Origin: Pseudoalteromonas aliena SW19
GTDB taxonomy: Bacteria > Pseudomonadota > Gammaproteobacteria > Enterobacterales > Alteromonadaceae
DNA: 64,000 nt
Direction: 5' to 3'
NCBI RefSeq assembly: GCF_014905615.1
Contig: NZ_AQGU01000027.1
Location: 310,001-374,000, forward strand
In this document: positions 16,365 through 26,318 of the stretch, piece by piece
Layout: each line of letters begins with the position of its first letter
Numbering within the stretch: the first letter of the stretch is position 1
The notes under the pieces: model-generated
Told to the model about the DNA's origin: nothing
The model's database searches: none
The model's input: only the letters and a program-made list of their open reading frames with translations
Made by a program: the position numbers and the translations under genes

Positions 16365-16398
16365 CTACTTCGCAATATAAAGGTTTACTCAAGTTATG

Positions 16399-17541
16399 TT
16401 ATGCATCTCTGGGTAAGCCTTTTTCTACAATTCTTATCAATCTGGCCGTTTTACGTAGCGCAACTCGTTGTTTATCATTTTGTTGGGCTAGTGCCCATTC
16501 AATATGCTCTAAAACCAGCGCACTGCAATGTTGACCTTTATCTTCAAGAGCGTGAATAATAGCAGGGCTAAACTCAGCATTACCTAAGCCCACTGCTATA
16601 TTACGTAACCAACGTTCGTGGCCAATACGACGGATAGGGCTACCTTCAGTATTTTTTAAAAATGTAGGCTCATCCCAAGCAAATAACTCAAGTAAGTCTT
16701 TATCTTTTAATTGTGTGCGAGGGTGAAAGTCATTTTCATCAGTAATTTGGCCATATCGATTCCAAGGGCAAACTAACTGGCAATCATCGCAGCCATAAAC
16801 ACGATTACCTAATAGTGCTCTATATTGCTCTGGAATAGGCCCCTGAAGTTCTATTGTTAAATAGGATATACATTTGCGAGCATCTACTACATAGGGCTCT
16901 ACAATCGCACCCGTAGGGCAAAGCGTTATACAGGCAACACATTTACCGCAGCCCTCAAAGGTGTTTTCGGCGTCTATAGGTAATGGCAAATCAATAAATA
17001 GTTCGCCTAAAAAAAACCACGACCCTGCTTTTTGATTAATTAGTAAGGAGTTTTTACCACGCCAGCCTAAACCTGCTTTTTCAGCTAACTGGCGTTCAAG
17101 TACAGGGGCTGAATCTACAAAAGGCCTAAAGCCATATTCGCCAATTTCTTGTTCTATTTTTTGGCCTAATTTTTTTAATCGATTGCGCATTAATTTATGG
17201 TAATCGCGACCCAGTGCATAACGGCTTATATAGGCTTTTTCTTTATTTTTTAATGTTTTTGCAAAGCCAGCATCGGGCGGAAGGTAATTCATTTTTACCG
17301 AAATAACGCGTTGAGTGCCAGGTACAAGTTCGGCTGGTCGAGCGCGCTTCATACCGTGCGCTGCCATATAATCCATCGAACCATGAAAGCCTGCATCAAG
17401 CCAGCGCTGAAGTTGTGCTTCGTGCTGGCTTAAATCAATATCAGTAATACCCACTTCACTGAAGCCAAGTTCTAACCCCCAAGCTTTTATTTGTAGGGCA
17501 ATTTTTTTATAGTCTGGGGTCGGGTTGCTCACACACATCAC
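16399..17541 (-). CDS. queG: Epoxyqueuosine reductase QueG
   Basis: QueG performs the last step of queuosine synthesis, reducing epoxyqueuosine in tRNA with cobalamin and two [4Fe-4S] clusters. The 380 residues begin with the family sequence IKAWGLELGFSEVGITDIDLS. Two ferredoxin-like cysteine sets are seen, CGKCVACITLCPTGAI and GCDDCQLVCPWNR, with a further Cys in DARKC. The C-terminal part (LEHIEWALAQ) is the HEAT-like region that touches the tRNA. Length is as in E. coli (379). It stands alone here, convergent with the response regulator gene. I see no hairpin between the two. Confidence 0.97.
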   Translation of the reverse strand: MMCVSNPTPDYKKIALQIKAWGLELGFSEVGITDIDLSQHEAQLQRWLDAGFHGSMDYMAAHGMKRARPAELVPGTQRVISVKMNYLPPDAGFAKTLKNKEKAYISRYALGRDYHKLMRNRLKKLGQKIEQEIGEYGFRPFVDSAPVLERQLAEKAGLGWRGKNSLLINQKAGSWFFLGELFIDLPLPIDAENTFEGCGKCVACITLCPTGAIVEPYVVDARKCISYLTIELQGPIPEQYRALLGNRVYGCDDCQLVCPWNRYGQITDENDFHPRTQLKDKDLLELFAWDEPTFLKNTEGSPIRRIGHERWLRNIAVGLGNAEFSPAIIHALEDKGQHCSALVLEHIEWALAQQNDKQRVALRKTARLIRIVEKGLPRDA

Positions 17542-17655
17542 ACACTTAAATAAATAGCGGCGTAATTTAGCATATTTACTCGGGCGTGTTTATCTTTGTA
17601 GATTAAAAGTAGTTCAACCTCTAAAGAAAAACACGTTTTCATAAGCCACCGATTG

Positions 17656-18882
17656 TTAAAGCACAAACCGTTTTAATTGTTGTTGAGTTTGTAAGCTTAG
17701 TTGTTGGGATTGCTCACTATCTGCCGATGCAGTGTCTATTAGCTGTTTAGCATGTTCACCAAGCTCAACAATTTGCTCAACAGATTGGTGAGTTTGATTT
17801 TGTGTTTGCTCAAGTAAATGTACAGCGCTGGCTATTTGCTGTAATTGTTGCTGATTATGCTCAAACTCATTGAGCATTTTACCAAACCCATCAGACGTTG
17901 CGCTTATTGAATTTTGCGCATTGTTGGAGTGAGTAATTAATTGCTCTGACTCTTTATTTGTCTCGTTTACTAGCTCATTCATTTGAGTAATAAAATCGCT
18001 AATTTGCCTTGTTGCGCCACTTACTTTTATAGAAAGTGTGCGTACTTCATCGGCTACAACCGCAAAGCCTCTTCCAGCTTCGCCGGCTCTTGCTGCTTCT
18101 ATAGCCGCGTTTAATGCTAATAAGTTGGTTTGATCTGAAAACTCTTCAACCATCTTCAAAATACTGCGAATGTTTTCGCTATTTTCTTTTAAACCCGCGA
18201 TCGTATTTGAAAAATTTCCCAGCATATTGGTAATTAATTTAACTTGCTCAACAAGTGTTGAAAGCTCCTTCGCTGAGAGTTTTACAAACGCTAAATGTTC
18301 ATTATTAACATTGTGTACACTGTCGGTATTACTCACGATATTTTGTAAGCTTTGAGTTATTTGCATACTAGCGTCAATAATACTGCGACTTAAATGTATT
18401 TGTTGCTCGCTTGAATGCTGTGTATTTTGCATTGATTCACTAACCGCTTTATTACTATCAGCGCTTGCTTCAGCGCTGCAATAAGTTGTATTTAGCAACT
18501 CGCCTAAATGAGTAGTAAATGCATTGTATTGTGTGCTTAAATCTCTAAATTCGTCATATGAAAAATGAGGTAGCTTAGCGGCTAAATTACCATCTTGTTG
18601 ATTGATTTTTATAAGCGTATTACGCATAGCAGTAATAGGGCGAACAATTAAAAAGCGCATATAAAAAAGCGTAAATACAAAGCCTGCAATAATTACCAGC
18701 GTGAGTAACCAAAACATCCCTGTACTTTGTTGCTGCTCGCTTAAACTTTGGTATAGCCAAAATAGCGTAATAGCTTGAAATAAAAATACAAAACTTAAAT
18801 TTCCCACAATTTTACGAGTTAACGTAAAAAAGAAGGTTTGCTCAATGTAGTTATAAATTTTCATAAAACCGCTCATTTCCAT
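17656..18882 (-). CDS. Methyl-accepting chemotaxis protein with minimal periplasmic part
   Basis: A 408-residue chemoreceptor. Two transmembrane helices (about 25-45 and 55-75) are joined by only about ten residues ([10 protein letters not shown]), so there is no periplasmic sensing domain. A HAMP domain follows ([13 protein letters not shown]), then the coiled-coil signalling domain with the highly conserved tip [31 protein letters not shown] in pieces, which binds CheA and CheW. It may sense membrane state or a cytoplasmic signal. Two ATG codons (18882 and 18876) are both possible starts; the AAGG ribosome site is better spaced for the second. No chemotaxis kinase genes are nearby. Confidence 0.92.
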   Translation of the reverse strand: MEMSGFMKIYNYIEQTFFFTLTRKIVGNLSFVFLFQAITLFWLYQSLSEQQQSTGMFWLLTLVIIAGFVFTLFYMRFLIVRPITAMRNTLIKINQQDGNLAAKLPHFSYDEFRDLSTQYNAFTTHLGELLNTTYCSAEASADSNKAVSESMQNTQHSSEQQIHLSRSIIDASMQITQSLQNIVSNTDSVHNVNNEHLAFVKLSAKELSTLVEQVKLITNMLGNFSNTIAGLKENSENIRSILKMVEEFSDQTNLLALNAAIEAARAGEAGRGFAVVADEVRTLSIKVSGATRQISDFITQMNELVNETNKESEQLITHSNNAQNSISATSDGFGKMLNEFEHNQQQLQQIASAVHLLEQTQNQTHQSVEQIVELGEHAKQLIDTASADSEQSQQLSLQTQQQLKRFVL

Positions 18883-18927
18883 AAACCTTTGTGATTTTAA
18901 TTTAGTAATAAATCATAAGTAAGGCAG

Positions 18928-19632
18928 TTAGCTTGTTTGTAACGATAACAGGTAAGCTTTTGTTTGCGTAGGGTAGTTTGTAAAAATCCCATCTATGCCA
19001 TAATCAAGCATTAGCGCTATGTCTTGTTCTTTATCGACCGTATAAGCATAAATCTTTAGTCCTCTTTTTTTTGCATCGTCAGTAAACGCTTTATTTACAA
19101 AGCTTTTGTCCACATGAACACTATAGGCATTTAGGTCTTCAGCAAATTTAGCATAGTTGATAGGAATCGAAGACGTGAGTGCGCCTATTTTCAACCAGGG
19201 TAAACGCCTCTTAAGCCAGAGTAATTGATGGTGATCAAATGACGATACTAAAACATTAGCACATGATATTTTTCTCGCACTTATGTTGTTTTCGAGTTGA
19301 GTGGCAAATTTCTCAAGTTCAAATGCATGTTTTAGTTCAAGGTTGAGTAATGTTTTGTTGTTATTCCAATCGAATAGTTGTTGTAGTGTTGGTATTACTT
19401 CACCATTACCCGCATTTAATTTAGTTAATTCAGATACATGAAACTCATTTACTTTGCCTGTGCCATTTGTAGTTCTATCTAGCCATGAGTCGTGAATTAA
19501 CATGTAATCATCAATGGCGCTTTGTATGTCTACTTCAATGCCATCTACGCCTATCTTTAATGCTTCCAAAATAGCGCTTTTAGTATTTTCAGGAAAATGC
19601 CCGCTTGCGCCTCTGTGTGCAAATACTTTCAT
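18928..19632 (-). CDS. Glycerophosphodiester phosphodiesterase, cytoplasmic (UgpQ-like)
   Basis: It hydrolyses glycerophosphodiesters to glycerol-3-phosphate and an alcohol. The catalytic motif HRGASGHFPENT opens the protein (His, Arg, Glu, Asn). EVDIQ supplies metal ligands and HDSWLDRTTNGTG the second catalytic His. The C-terminus YTVDKEQDIALMLDYGIDGIFTNYP is the family end. The start is placed at ATG 19632 because it overlaps the EamA stop as ATGA, indicating translational coupling; the longer frame to 19659 would lie within the upstream gene. No signal peptide is present, so it acts in the cytoplasm on imported or turnover products. Confidence 0.92.
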   Translation of the reverse strand: MKVFAHRGASGHFPENTKSAILEALKIGVDGIEVDIQSAIDDYMLIHDSWLDRTTNGTGKVNEFHVSELTKLNAGNGEVIPTLQQLFDWNNNKTLLNLELKHAFELEKFATQLENNISARKISCANVLVSSFDHHQLLWLKRRLPWLKIGALTSSIPINYAKFAEDLNAYSVHVDKSFVNKAFTDDAKKRGLKIYAYTVDKEQDIALMLDYGIDGIFTNYPTQTKAYLLSLQTS

Positions 19633-20495
19633 TGTCGTCCTTTTCGTGTAATTGACCACGTTTCAAAACAGGCCGCGCTAACAATTAATACGCCACCAAC
19701 AAGCGTCATTATTGACGGGCGTTCATGGATGATAATTATAGCTAATAGTGTGCCATAAAGAGGTTGAAGGCAAGAAATCAACCCCGCAGTAGCGGCAGAT
19801 AAATGTTTTAAACTGGCTGCAAATAATGAATGGGGTGTTGCTGTAAATATAACTCCGGCAATTAAAATTAATAATAAGTCATGGTTACTTACTTCATATA
19901 CAGGTACTTCAATAAAAGCACATAACATAAGGCTGGCCACTAAAGTTTGATAAAACATCGTTTGTGGGCCGCCATATTGGCTAAAATAACGTTTATGGGT
20001 AATATTTCTTATTGAAAAAAATAGCGCTGAGACCACGCCAGTTATTACTCCGAGGGTGACATCATCACCTAAATTTGCCGTAGGCACGAGTAGGTAAATA
20101 CCTAATATAACGACTGCGGCACTGATCACATCTTTAGTTTTAGGTTTACTTTTATTTACTAAAGGTTCTAAAAACACCGTAATAACTGGGTAGCTAAAAA
20201 ATGCGAGCATACCAATTGTTATCCCCGCCATTTGCATGCCAGCAAAGTAAGTCACCCAATGTATACCAACAGCCGCACCGAGTAATATCGCAATTAAATA
20301 ATCTTTAGGTTTATTAAGTTTAATCTGCTTTTTTTGCACATTAAGTAAAATGTAAATAGCAATGCCAGCAATTGCTGCTCTATAAACGGTTATATCAAGC
20401 GCATTTAAACCAATCAGTTTTGCAAACAGAGCCGTTCCGCCAAAAAGTAATACCGCAATATGTAAGTAAAGTAAGCTTTGTTGTTGGGATTGCAT
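19629..20495 (-). CDS. EamA-family DMT-superfamily transporter
   Basis: A 288-residue inner-membrane protein with about ten hydrophobic helices arranged as two EamA repeats (about 10-140 and 150-285). The second repeat is marked by ATPHSLFAASLKHLSAATAGLISCLQPLYGTLLAIIIIHERPS in segments, with the typical LxPL..L...L.L.E signature. Members of this family export amino acids or small metabolites; the substrate cannot be predicted. The last codons overlap the phosphodiesterase start (ATGA), so the two products are made together, which suggests a link to phospholipid head groups or glycerophosphodiester products. That link is an inference. Confidence 0.9.
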   Translation of the reverse strand: MQSQQQSLLYLHIAVLLFGGTALFAKLIGLNALDITVYRAAIAGIAIYILLNVQKKQIKLNKPKDYLIAILLGAAVGIHWVTYFAGMQMAGITIGMLAFFSYPVITVFLEPLVNKSKPKTKDVISAAVVILGIYLLVPTANLGDDVTLGVITGVVSALFFSIRNITHKRYFSQYGGPQTMFYQTLVASLMLCAFIEVPVYEVSNHDLLLILIAGVIFTATPHSLFAASLKHLSAATAGLISCLQPLYGTLLAIIIIHERPSIMTLVGGVLIVSAACFETWSITRKGRQ

Positions 20496-20567
20496 TTAGA
20501 TTCCTTATCGTGCTTTTTTTAGCATATTAACATCGCTTAAAAATTCTTGAGATGAATTTTTTAACAT

Positions 20568-20581
20568 CTGACAAATGTCAG
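20568..20581 (+). promoter_or_regulatory. Inverted repeat, candidate operator of the DesK/NarL-type operon
   Basis: CTGACA and TGTCAG form a perfect inverted repeat with a 2-bp centre, about 80 bases upstream of the microprotein-kinase-regulator operon. A second pair of half-sites, TGACA (20591-20595) and TGTCA (20622-20626), lies between it and the gene. This layout fits autoregulation by the LuxR/NarL-type regulator encoded downstream, but no direct evidence exists. Confidence 0.4.
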
Positions 20582-20660
20582 GAATGTTGGTGACAATCCA
20601 CACTCATATTACTTATGTATGTTGTCATAATTGCCCTACTTAAAAGAAGGGAATTAAAAC

Positions 20661-20831
20661 ATGAGTACATTTATTTTATTCAGTTTATCTATTAGCGATT
20701 TTTTAGAGTCGCTTAGTTTTACTATTACCTATGTCGATTGCTTTATGTTTGTGTGTGTTTTTGTGTTATTTATCTTTATTAATAAAAATAGTGCAATAAA
20801 TAAAAATAATATGCCTGAGGTATTAGTATGA
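20661..20831 (+). CDS. 56-residue membrane microprotein coupled to a sensor kinase
   Basis: A short gene starting at ATG 20661 behind an AGAAGGG ribosome site. The product begins MSTFILFSLSISDFLESL and has one strong hydrophobic helix (about residues 20-40, CFMFVCVFVLFIFIN) followed by a basic, Asn/Lys-rich tail. Its stop TGA overlaps the ATG of the downstream sensor kinase (ATGA, 20828-20831). The kinase and its regulator overlap in the same way, so all three are translationally coupled. I do not recognise a family. A role as a kinase accessory or signal-receiving subunit is an inference from position alone. Confidence 0.65.
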   Translation: MSTFILFSLSISDFLESLSFTITYVDCFMFVCVFVLFIFINKNSAINKNNMPEVLV

Positions 20832-21931
20832 GCTCACTTAACACTTACTCTCAACAAAGCGATAAAGATTTTTGGAAATATGGACATTTAATTTTTACCG
20901 GCTTTTATTTACTCCCACTAATAATTAATTTTGCGAGCTTTACGGCTAACCAAATAACTATGTCTTTAGCCTTTTATATTGCTTTTATTCTTTTGTATGT
21001 AAAAGCAATAAACTGCAAAAATACAGGTGTAACTAAGTTGTTTGTAGCCATGCTATTAATTTGTTTCTGCGCTACTTTTTATAACTCAGGCACGCCTACC
21101 TTATTTGGTTTTGTCGCCTATGTAGCCGGTTACACATACAGTAAACTGCAAAGATTTTATGGCGCATTAGCGATAATTCTAACTGTTTTATTAAGTGCAT
21201 ATATTGGTGATATAGGAAAAGTTGAGTACTTTTTAGCTGTGGCTTTGATTCTATGTGCCGCCTTATTTAGTTACGGTATTGCAGCTAAAAGAGAGAGCCT
21301 GTACAAAAAACGTGAGCAGGAAAGTGCTAACCAATTAGAGCAGTTAGCAGCTATTGCTGAGCGCGAACGGATAGCTCGCGACTTACACGACATTTTAGGC
21401 CACTCACTGTCATCTATTGCTTTAAAGGCTGAGCTTGCCAATAAATTAAACCAAGGTGAGCGTTACGCTCAAGCAAATAGCGAGATTGCACAAGTGGCAG
21501 ATCTTGCAAGGCAATTACTTAGTGACGTAAGAAGCGCCGTAAGTGATTTAAAACAGCTTAATCTTGTCAGCCAAGTAGCACAGCTAAAACAACGATTAAT
21601 AGAGCAAGACTTTAATGTTACATTTAATGTGGTTTTAAATACTTTACCCTTTAAAGTCGAGGGGTTCGCTGGTCTTATAATTAAAGAGGCAGTTACAAAT
21701 CTATTGCGCCATAGCAGCACAAAAATCTGTGAAATAAATATAGAGCAAACAGCGCAGCAATTACTCATAACCGTTATTGACCATGCTCCATGCAGCGCAT
21801 TGAATTCGGGCAATGGCCTCAGTGGTATTAAAGAGCGAGCAGAACAATTAAAGGGCAGTGCTTCATTTACCTGTGGCGATACCTTTACTTTAAATGTAAT
21901 GCTGCCAATTACGGCTAAGGATTTACAATGA
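20828..21931 (+). CDS. DesK-type sensor histidine kinase (HisKA_3)
   Basis: A 367-residue membrane kinase. The first about 160 residues are five or six closely packed transmembrane helices with almost no periplasmic loops, as in DesK-like sensors of membrane state. A coiled coil (about 160-180) leads to the phosphoacceptor box ERERIARDLHDILGHSLSSI, where the His of RDLHD is phosphorylated. The ATPase shows IIKEAVTNLLRHS (N-box) and GNGLSGIKERA (G box). It overlaps the microprotein upstream and the NarL-type regulator downstream by ATGA. The target genes are not evident; desaturase or ABC genes are not adjacent. Confidence 0.92.
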   Translation: MSSLNTYSQQSDKDFWKYGHLIFTGFYLLPLIINFASFTANQITMSLAFYIAFILLYVKAINCKNTGVTKLFVAMLLICFCATFYNSGTPTLFGFVAYVAGYTYSKLQRFYGALAIILTVLLSAYIGDIGKVEYFLAVALILCAALFSYGIAAKRESLYKKREQESANQLEQLAAIAERERIARDLHDILGHSLSSIALKAELANKLNQGERYAQANSEIAQVADLARQLLSDVRSAVSDLKQLNLVSQVAQLKQRLIEQDFNVTFNVVLNTLPFKVEGFAGLIIKEAVTNLLRHSSTKICEINIEQTAQQLLITVIDHAPCSALNSGNGLSGIKERAEQLKGSASFTCGDTFTLNVMLPITAKDLQ

Positions 21932-22542
21932 TCAAAGTATATTTAGTGGAAGATCAGGCGCTTGTTCGCGATGCAATTGCTGCACTGTTAAGCCTTGATT
22001 TTAATATAGAGGTTATTGGGCAAGCAAGTAACGGCCAAGATGCACTCAATGCAATTAAGATGCTTGATAGTGATTTACATCCAGATGTAATTTTAACTGA
22101 TATAGAAATGCCAAATATGAATGGGATAGAGCTTAGCGAGCAAATTGCAGCCAAATACCCAAAAATAAAAATGGTTATTATGACTACGTTTTCTCGCGCT
22201 GGTTATATAAGACGTTCGATTGCCGCAGGGGCTAAAGGCTTTATTTTAAAAGAAGCACCAAGTGAAGAATTAATAAATGCCCTTAAAAAAGTCATGCAAG
22301 GTCAAAAAGTAATAGATCCAGAGCTTGCTATTAATGCATTAGATGACTCGGACCCGCTGACCGATAAAGAGCGTAAAGCGCTAAAACTTGCAAGCGATGG
22401 CCTTAAAACTAGCGAAATAGCCAAGCAGCTATTTATCAGCGAGGGCACCACACGTAATTATCTCTCAGATGCTATCGCAAAGCTTAATGCCACAAATCGA
22501 ATAGATGCAGCACGTATAGCTAAACAAAAAGGATGGCTATAG
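21928..22542 (+). CDS. NarL/LuxR-family response regulator
   Basis: A 204-residue DNA-binding regulator partnered with the preceding kinase, whose stop it overlaps (ATGA). The receiver has the acidic pair EDQ, the acceptor Asp in VILTDIEMPNMNG, Thr in IMTTFS and Lys in FILKEAPSEE, the DesR/NarL-like form. The C-terminal HTH is LTDKERKALKLASDGLKTSEIAKQLFISEGTTRNYLSDAIAKL, seen as the LuxR-type four-helix pattern. It may bind the inverted repeat at 20568-20581 and control its own operon. It is followed by 160 bases without a gene. Confidence 0.93.
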   Translation: MIKVYLVEDQALVRDAIAALLSLDFNIEVIGQASNGQDALNAIKMLDSDLHPDVILTDIEMPNMNGIELSEQIAAKYPKIKMVIMTTFSRAGYIRRSIAAGAKGFILKEAPSEELINALKKVMQGQKVIDPELAINALDDSDPLTDKERKALKLASDGLKTSEIAKQLFISEGTTRNYLSDAIAKLNATNRIDAARIAKQKGWL

Positions 22543-22702
22543 ATTTAAAGCAAGGTATAAAACACGTAAATGTGTTTGTGCTCGTTCGAGAATAAAATAG
22601 TGGGTTTATAAGTTATGAGTAAAGTATTACTATGTTACCAATAACTATAAAAGTAACGAACAGCGCTTAAAATCAACTTAAAAAGCGTTAAAAGAGGGTT
22701 TA

Positions 22703-23437
22703 ATGGCTAATATAATAGAGCTAACAACTAAAAATAATACCGCTATACTCACCATGAATACCGCTGAAAACCGTCACAATCCAGCGTTTTTGGCTGAGTT
22801 TAATTTACACCTTGACCACATTGAAGCTGATCAAAATATTAAGTCAGTTATTTTAACGTCTTCGAGTGATAAAAACTGGTCATTAGGTATCGACCTCGAG
22901 TGGATGTCTAACCCAAGCATTTTACCTGCAGCAATTTCCGATTTTATGGTGCAAATAGGCGACTTATTCAAGCGCATAGTTACTTTTCCTATGCCTATTA
23001 TTGCTGCGTTAAACGGGCATACCTATGGTAATGGTTCTGTGCTTGCGTGTGCGTGCGATTTTAGATTTATGAAGTCAGATAAAGGCTTTTTTTGTTTCCC
23101 AGAAGTGGATGTAATGGTGCCGTTTGTACCCTCAATGTTTCCTATAATTAATAAAGCAATTTCGCAAACATTTTTTAATCGTTTAGCTATGTCGGGTGAG
23201 CGAGTCGGCGCTCTGCAGTTGCTAGACAACAAAGTGGTTGAAGCGGTGTTTACAAATAACGATGAGCTACAAGTTGGCGTGCTTGAATTTGCTCAGCAAT
23301 TTAATAAAAATCGCTGGATCTATAAACAAAATAAAACACAAATGAACAAACAAATTTTACTAACAATGAAAGAAGAGGACCCAAGCTTTATTGATAATAT
23401 AAGTAAAGTGCTTTGGGGAAACTTACAAAATAAATAG
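22703..23437 (+). CDS. Enoyl-CoA hydratase/isomerase-family protein
   Basis: A crotonase-fold enzyme of 244 residues. The N-terminal strand pattern NTAILTMNTAENRHNPAF, the oxyanion-hole segments SLGIDLEWM and ALNGHTYGNGSVLACACDFRFM, and FPEVDVMVPFVPSM place it among short hydratases/isomerases. The place of the second hydratase Glu is not clearly filled, and the FPEV..G/V..P pattern is closer to the delta3-delta2 enoyl-CoA isomerase group. It would act in beta-oxidation of unsaturated acyl-CoA. The gene stands alone. Its TAG stop overlaps the 4-bp duplication (AGTT) flanking the mobile element at 23440. Confidence 0.8.
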   Translation: MANIIELTTKNNTAILTMNTAENRHNPAFLAEFNLHLDHIEADQNIKSVILTSSSDKNWSLGIDLEWMSNPSILPAAISDFMVQIGDLFKRIVTFPMPIIAALNGHTYGNGSVLACACDFRFMKSDKGFFCFPEVDVMVPFVPSMFPIINKAISQTFFNRLAMSGERVGALQLLDNKVVEAVFTNNDELQVGVLEFAQQFNKNRWIYKQNKTQMNKQILLTMKEEDPSFIDNISKVLWGNLQNK

Positions 23438-23439
23438 TT

Positions 23440-23634
23440 AACCTAAACTCTGGTTAAGATATTTACTAACACATTGAATTATGGTGATATTTAGATTTAT
23501 TTTCTCTAGCCAGAGATTTTCAGTGAAAGCAAGGCGAATTTACGCGTCAATAGCGGGCCTATTGCAAATAAATTCAACGCAGTTAGCGCTGAAAATAGCA
23601 GCTTGAGATAGATTTATTATCCAGAGTTCAGGTT
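23440..23634 (+). mobile_element. Short inverted-repeat element, family 1, copy A (195 bp)
   Basis: Ends AACCTAAACTCTGG (23440-23453) and CCAGAGTTCAGGTT (23621-23634) are inverted copies with one mismatch. The element is flanked on both sides by AGTT (23436-23439 and 23635-23638), a probable 4-bp target duplication. It has no coding capacity. The internal sequence, including TTACGCGTCAATAGCGGG, recurs in copies C and E, so this is a MITE-like element that would be moved by a transposase encoded elsewhere. It fills most of the gap between the hydratase gene and rnr. Confidence 0.8.
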
Positions 23635-23825
23635 AGTTAGTAAAAGCGGTGTTAGCTAAATCCAAAACTCGTTTCACAATTAAGGACTCGTTAAGGCCCA
23701 TTGCGCTAGATTTTCAGACCAAACTGCAAGGTAAAAGTGCTTTCTTAAAAGTTTAACAGCTTTTACCTGTCTCATTTTAACTATATGGGTTAAAATACCT
23801 ACATAACCAACTAACAAGATAGTGA

Positions 23826-26318
23826 ATGTCAAACCAAGATCCAAATCTCAGTCGAGAACAAGAAAAGTACGAAAACCCAGTCCCTAGCCGTGAGTTTATA
23901 CTTACTCACCTTCAAGAGCGTTCAAAGCCTGCTAACTATGCGCAATTATGTGAAGAACTAGCAGTAAATGATGACGAGCGCCAAATAGCATTTAAACGCC
24001 GCCTTCGCGCTATGGAGCGTGACGGACAGCTGTATTTCAATAAATTTAAATGCTACGCCCTGATTGACGAAGCCGGTTTAACTAAAGGCAAAGTAATAGG
24101 CCACAGAGACGGTTTTGGCTTTTTAGAAGTTGAAGGCGAGAGTAAAGATTGGTTTATTGCTAAGCATCAAATGAACATGGTGCTACATGGCGACATTGTA
24201 CTTGCTAAAGGCACCAAACGTGGCTCAGGTTCAAAATGCGATGCACGTATTATAAAAGTACTTACAAATGAGCGTGCGCCAGTTGTTGGCCGTTATTTTG
24301 TTGAGCACGGTATTGCTGTTGTAGTCGCTGAAGACCCGCGCATAACGCAAGATATAATGATTTTACCAGGCAACGAAAACGGTGCCCGCCATAACCAAAT
24401 GGTGCAGGTTAAAATCACCCAAAATCCGAGTCGCAACATGAATGCGGTAGGTAAAGTTGTTGATGTATTGGGTGAGCATTTAGCCCCAGGTATGGAAATT
24501 GAAGTTGCGTTGCGTAATCACGATATTCCACACGTATGGCCAGAAGAAGTTGAAGCACAAGTTGCTCACCTAGGTGAGTTTGTTGAAGAGGCTGACAAAC
24601 AAGGCCGTGTAGATTTACGTGATTTACCACTTGTAACCATTGATGGCGAAGACGCTCGCGACTTTGATGACGCCGTATATTGCGAACCTAAAAAATCAGG
24701 TGGCTGGCGCTTATGGGTTGCTATTGCCGATGTATCGCATTATGTAGGAATGAACACGCCGCTTAACAAAGAAGCAATTTTACGTGGTAACTCAGTGTAT
24801 TTTCCTGAGCAAGTAATTCCGATGCTACCAAAAGTGCTTTCTAACGGATTATGTTCGCTTAATCCAAAAGTAGATCGCTTATGTATGGTTGCCGAAATGA
24901 CCGTATCGAGCGCGGGCAAACTTTCGGGTTATAAGTTTTACGAAGCGATAATGAACTCGCATGCACGTTTAACTTACACCAAAGTAAATGCTATTTTACA
25001 AAACGACGAAAAACTACGCGAAGAATACTCAGCTGTCGTGCCACATTTAACTGACTTACAGCAAATGTACATGGCACTTAAAGCAGCACGCCAAGACCGT
25101 GGTGCCATTGAGTTTGAAACTCTAGAAACACGTTTTGTATTTAACGCTCAGCGTAAAATAGAATCAATAGTGCCTGTTATTCGTAACGACGCGCACAAAC
25201 TCATTGAAGAATGTATGATTTTAGCCAACGTATCGGCGGCTAAAATTCTTGAAAAGCACGAAGCAAGCGCGCTTTATCGTGTGCATGACGAACCCGACAG
25301 CGAAAAACTAGGTAACTTTACTAAGTTCTTAGGCGAGTTAGGTATCGAAAGCACTTTGAGCGACGAGCCAACGCCAAAAGAAATAACCCAAGTACTAGCG
25401 CGACTAGGCGACCGCCCAGAAGCCGAGCTTATTCAAACTATGCTACTGCGTTCAATGAAACAAGCGGTATATCAGCCAGATAACATTGGTCACTTTGGAT
25501 TAGCGTTATCGGCTTACGCGCATTTTACATCGCCAATACGTCGTTACCCAGATTTAGTAGTACATCGTGCTATTAAAGCAGTAATAAAAGCACAAGGTCA
25601 GCAAACGTCTGGCGAATACGCGTATACCGATGATGAAGTTGATCAACTCGGTGAGCAATGTTCTACAACAGAGCGCCGCGCCGACGATGCAACTCGTGAA
25701 GTAGCTGATTGGCTTAAATGCGAATTTATGCAAGATCACGTAGGTGACGAGTTTAACGGTGTTATTTCATCAGTTACTAACTTTGGTTTGTTTATTCGTT
25801 TAGACGATTTACAAATTGACGGATTGATCCATGTTACTAATTTAGGTGACGAATTTTTTGCACACGATGCTGCAAAACATTGCTTGATTGGTGAGCACAC
25901 CAATACTGTATATCGTCTTGGCGACAAAGTCACTGTACAGGTTGCGTCGGTTAGCTTAGACGATCGCCGTATAAACTTAACGCTTAAAGGCGATGTAGCA
26001 CAAGACAGATACTCTCGTCGTCGTGCACCAAAAGGCGCAGGAAAATCTGAGCATGCACCAGCAAGCGTACGTGCACAATTAAAAGCAGGCAAAGTTCCGG
26101 GTAAAAAATCGCACAGCGATGACAAACCAAAAGGCAAAAAAAAGCCAGCGAACAAAGATAAAGGTAAGCCTGCAAATAAGTCTGCAACTAAACCCGCAGA
26201 TAAAAAAGCAGCAGACACTGCCGTAAAGAAAAAACCGAAGAAGAAGGCCGTTAAAAAGCCTAAAAGACCAGGCAAAAATGCCCGTAAACGTACTAGCCCA
26301 GGAGCAGACAATACGTGA
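23826..26318 (+). CDS. rnr: Ribonuclease R
   Basis: RNase R is the 3'-5' exoribonuclease that degrades structured RNA, including defective rRNA and mRNA. The 830 residues hold an N-terminal winged-helix region ([20 protein letters not shown]), two cold-shock domains ([18 protein letters not shown]), and the RNB catalytic domain with [13 protein letters not shown] (from about residue 273), where the acidic residues bind magnesium. The S1 domain ([22 protein letters not shown]) follows, then a very Lys/Ala/Pro-rich tail (about 740-830) that helps unwind RNA. Length is near that of E. coli (813). The stop overlaps the rlmB start as GTGA, the usual rnr-rlmB operon. Confidence 0.98.
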   Translation: MSNQDPNLSREQEKYENPVPSREFILTHLQERSKPANYAQLCEELAVNDDERQIAFKRRLRAMERDGQLYFNKFKCYALIDEAGLTKGKVIGHRDGFGFLEVEGESKDWFIAKHQMNMVLHGDIVLAKGTKRGSGSKCDARIIKVLTNERAPVVGRYFVEHGIAVVVAEDPRITQDIMILPGNENGARHNQMVQVKITQNPSRNMNAVGKVVDVLGEHLAPGMEIEVALRNHDIPHVWPEEVEAQVAHLGEFVEEADKQGRVDLRDLPLVTIDGEDARDFDDAVYCEPKKSGGWRLWVAIADVSHYVGMNTPLNKEAILRGNSVYFPEQVIPMLPKVLSNGLCSLNPKVDRLCMVAEMTVSSAGKLSGYKFYEAIMNSHARLTYTKVNAILQNDEKLREEYSAVVPHLTDLQQMYMALKAARQDRGAIEFETLETRFVFNAQRKIESIVPVIRNDAHKLIEECMILANVSAAKILEKHEASALYRVHDEPDSEKLGNFTKFLGELGIESTLSDEPTPKEITQVLARLGDRPEAELIQTMLLRSMKQAVYQPDNIGHFGLALSAYAHFTSPIRRYPDLVVHRAIKAVIKAQGQQTSGEYAYTDDEVDQLGEQCSTTERRADDATREVADWLKCEFMQDHVGDEFNGVISSVTNFGLFIRLDDLQIDGLIHVTNLGDEFFAHDAAKHCLIGEHTNTVYRLGDKVTVQVASVSLDDRRINLTLKGDVAQDRYSRRRAPKGAGKSEHAPASVRAQLKAGKVPGKKSHSDDKPKGKKKPANKDKGKPANKSATKPADKKAADTAVKKKPKKKAVKKPKRPGKNARKRTSPGADNT

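Noticed and set aside
25736..26311. Long open frame antisense to the 3' end of rnr (191 codons)
   Set aside because: It is the mirror of the Lys/Ala/Pro-rich RNase R tail and reads as low-complexity Leu/Phe-rich sequence.
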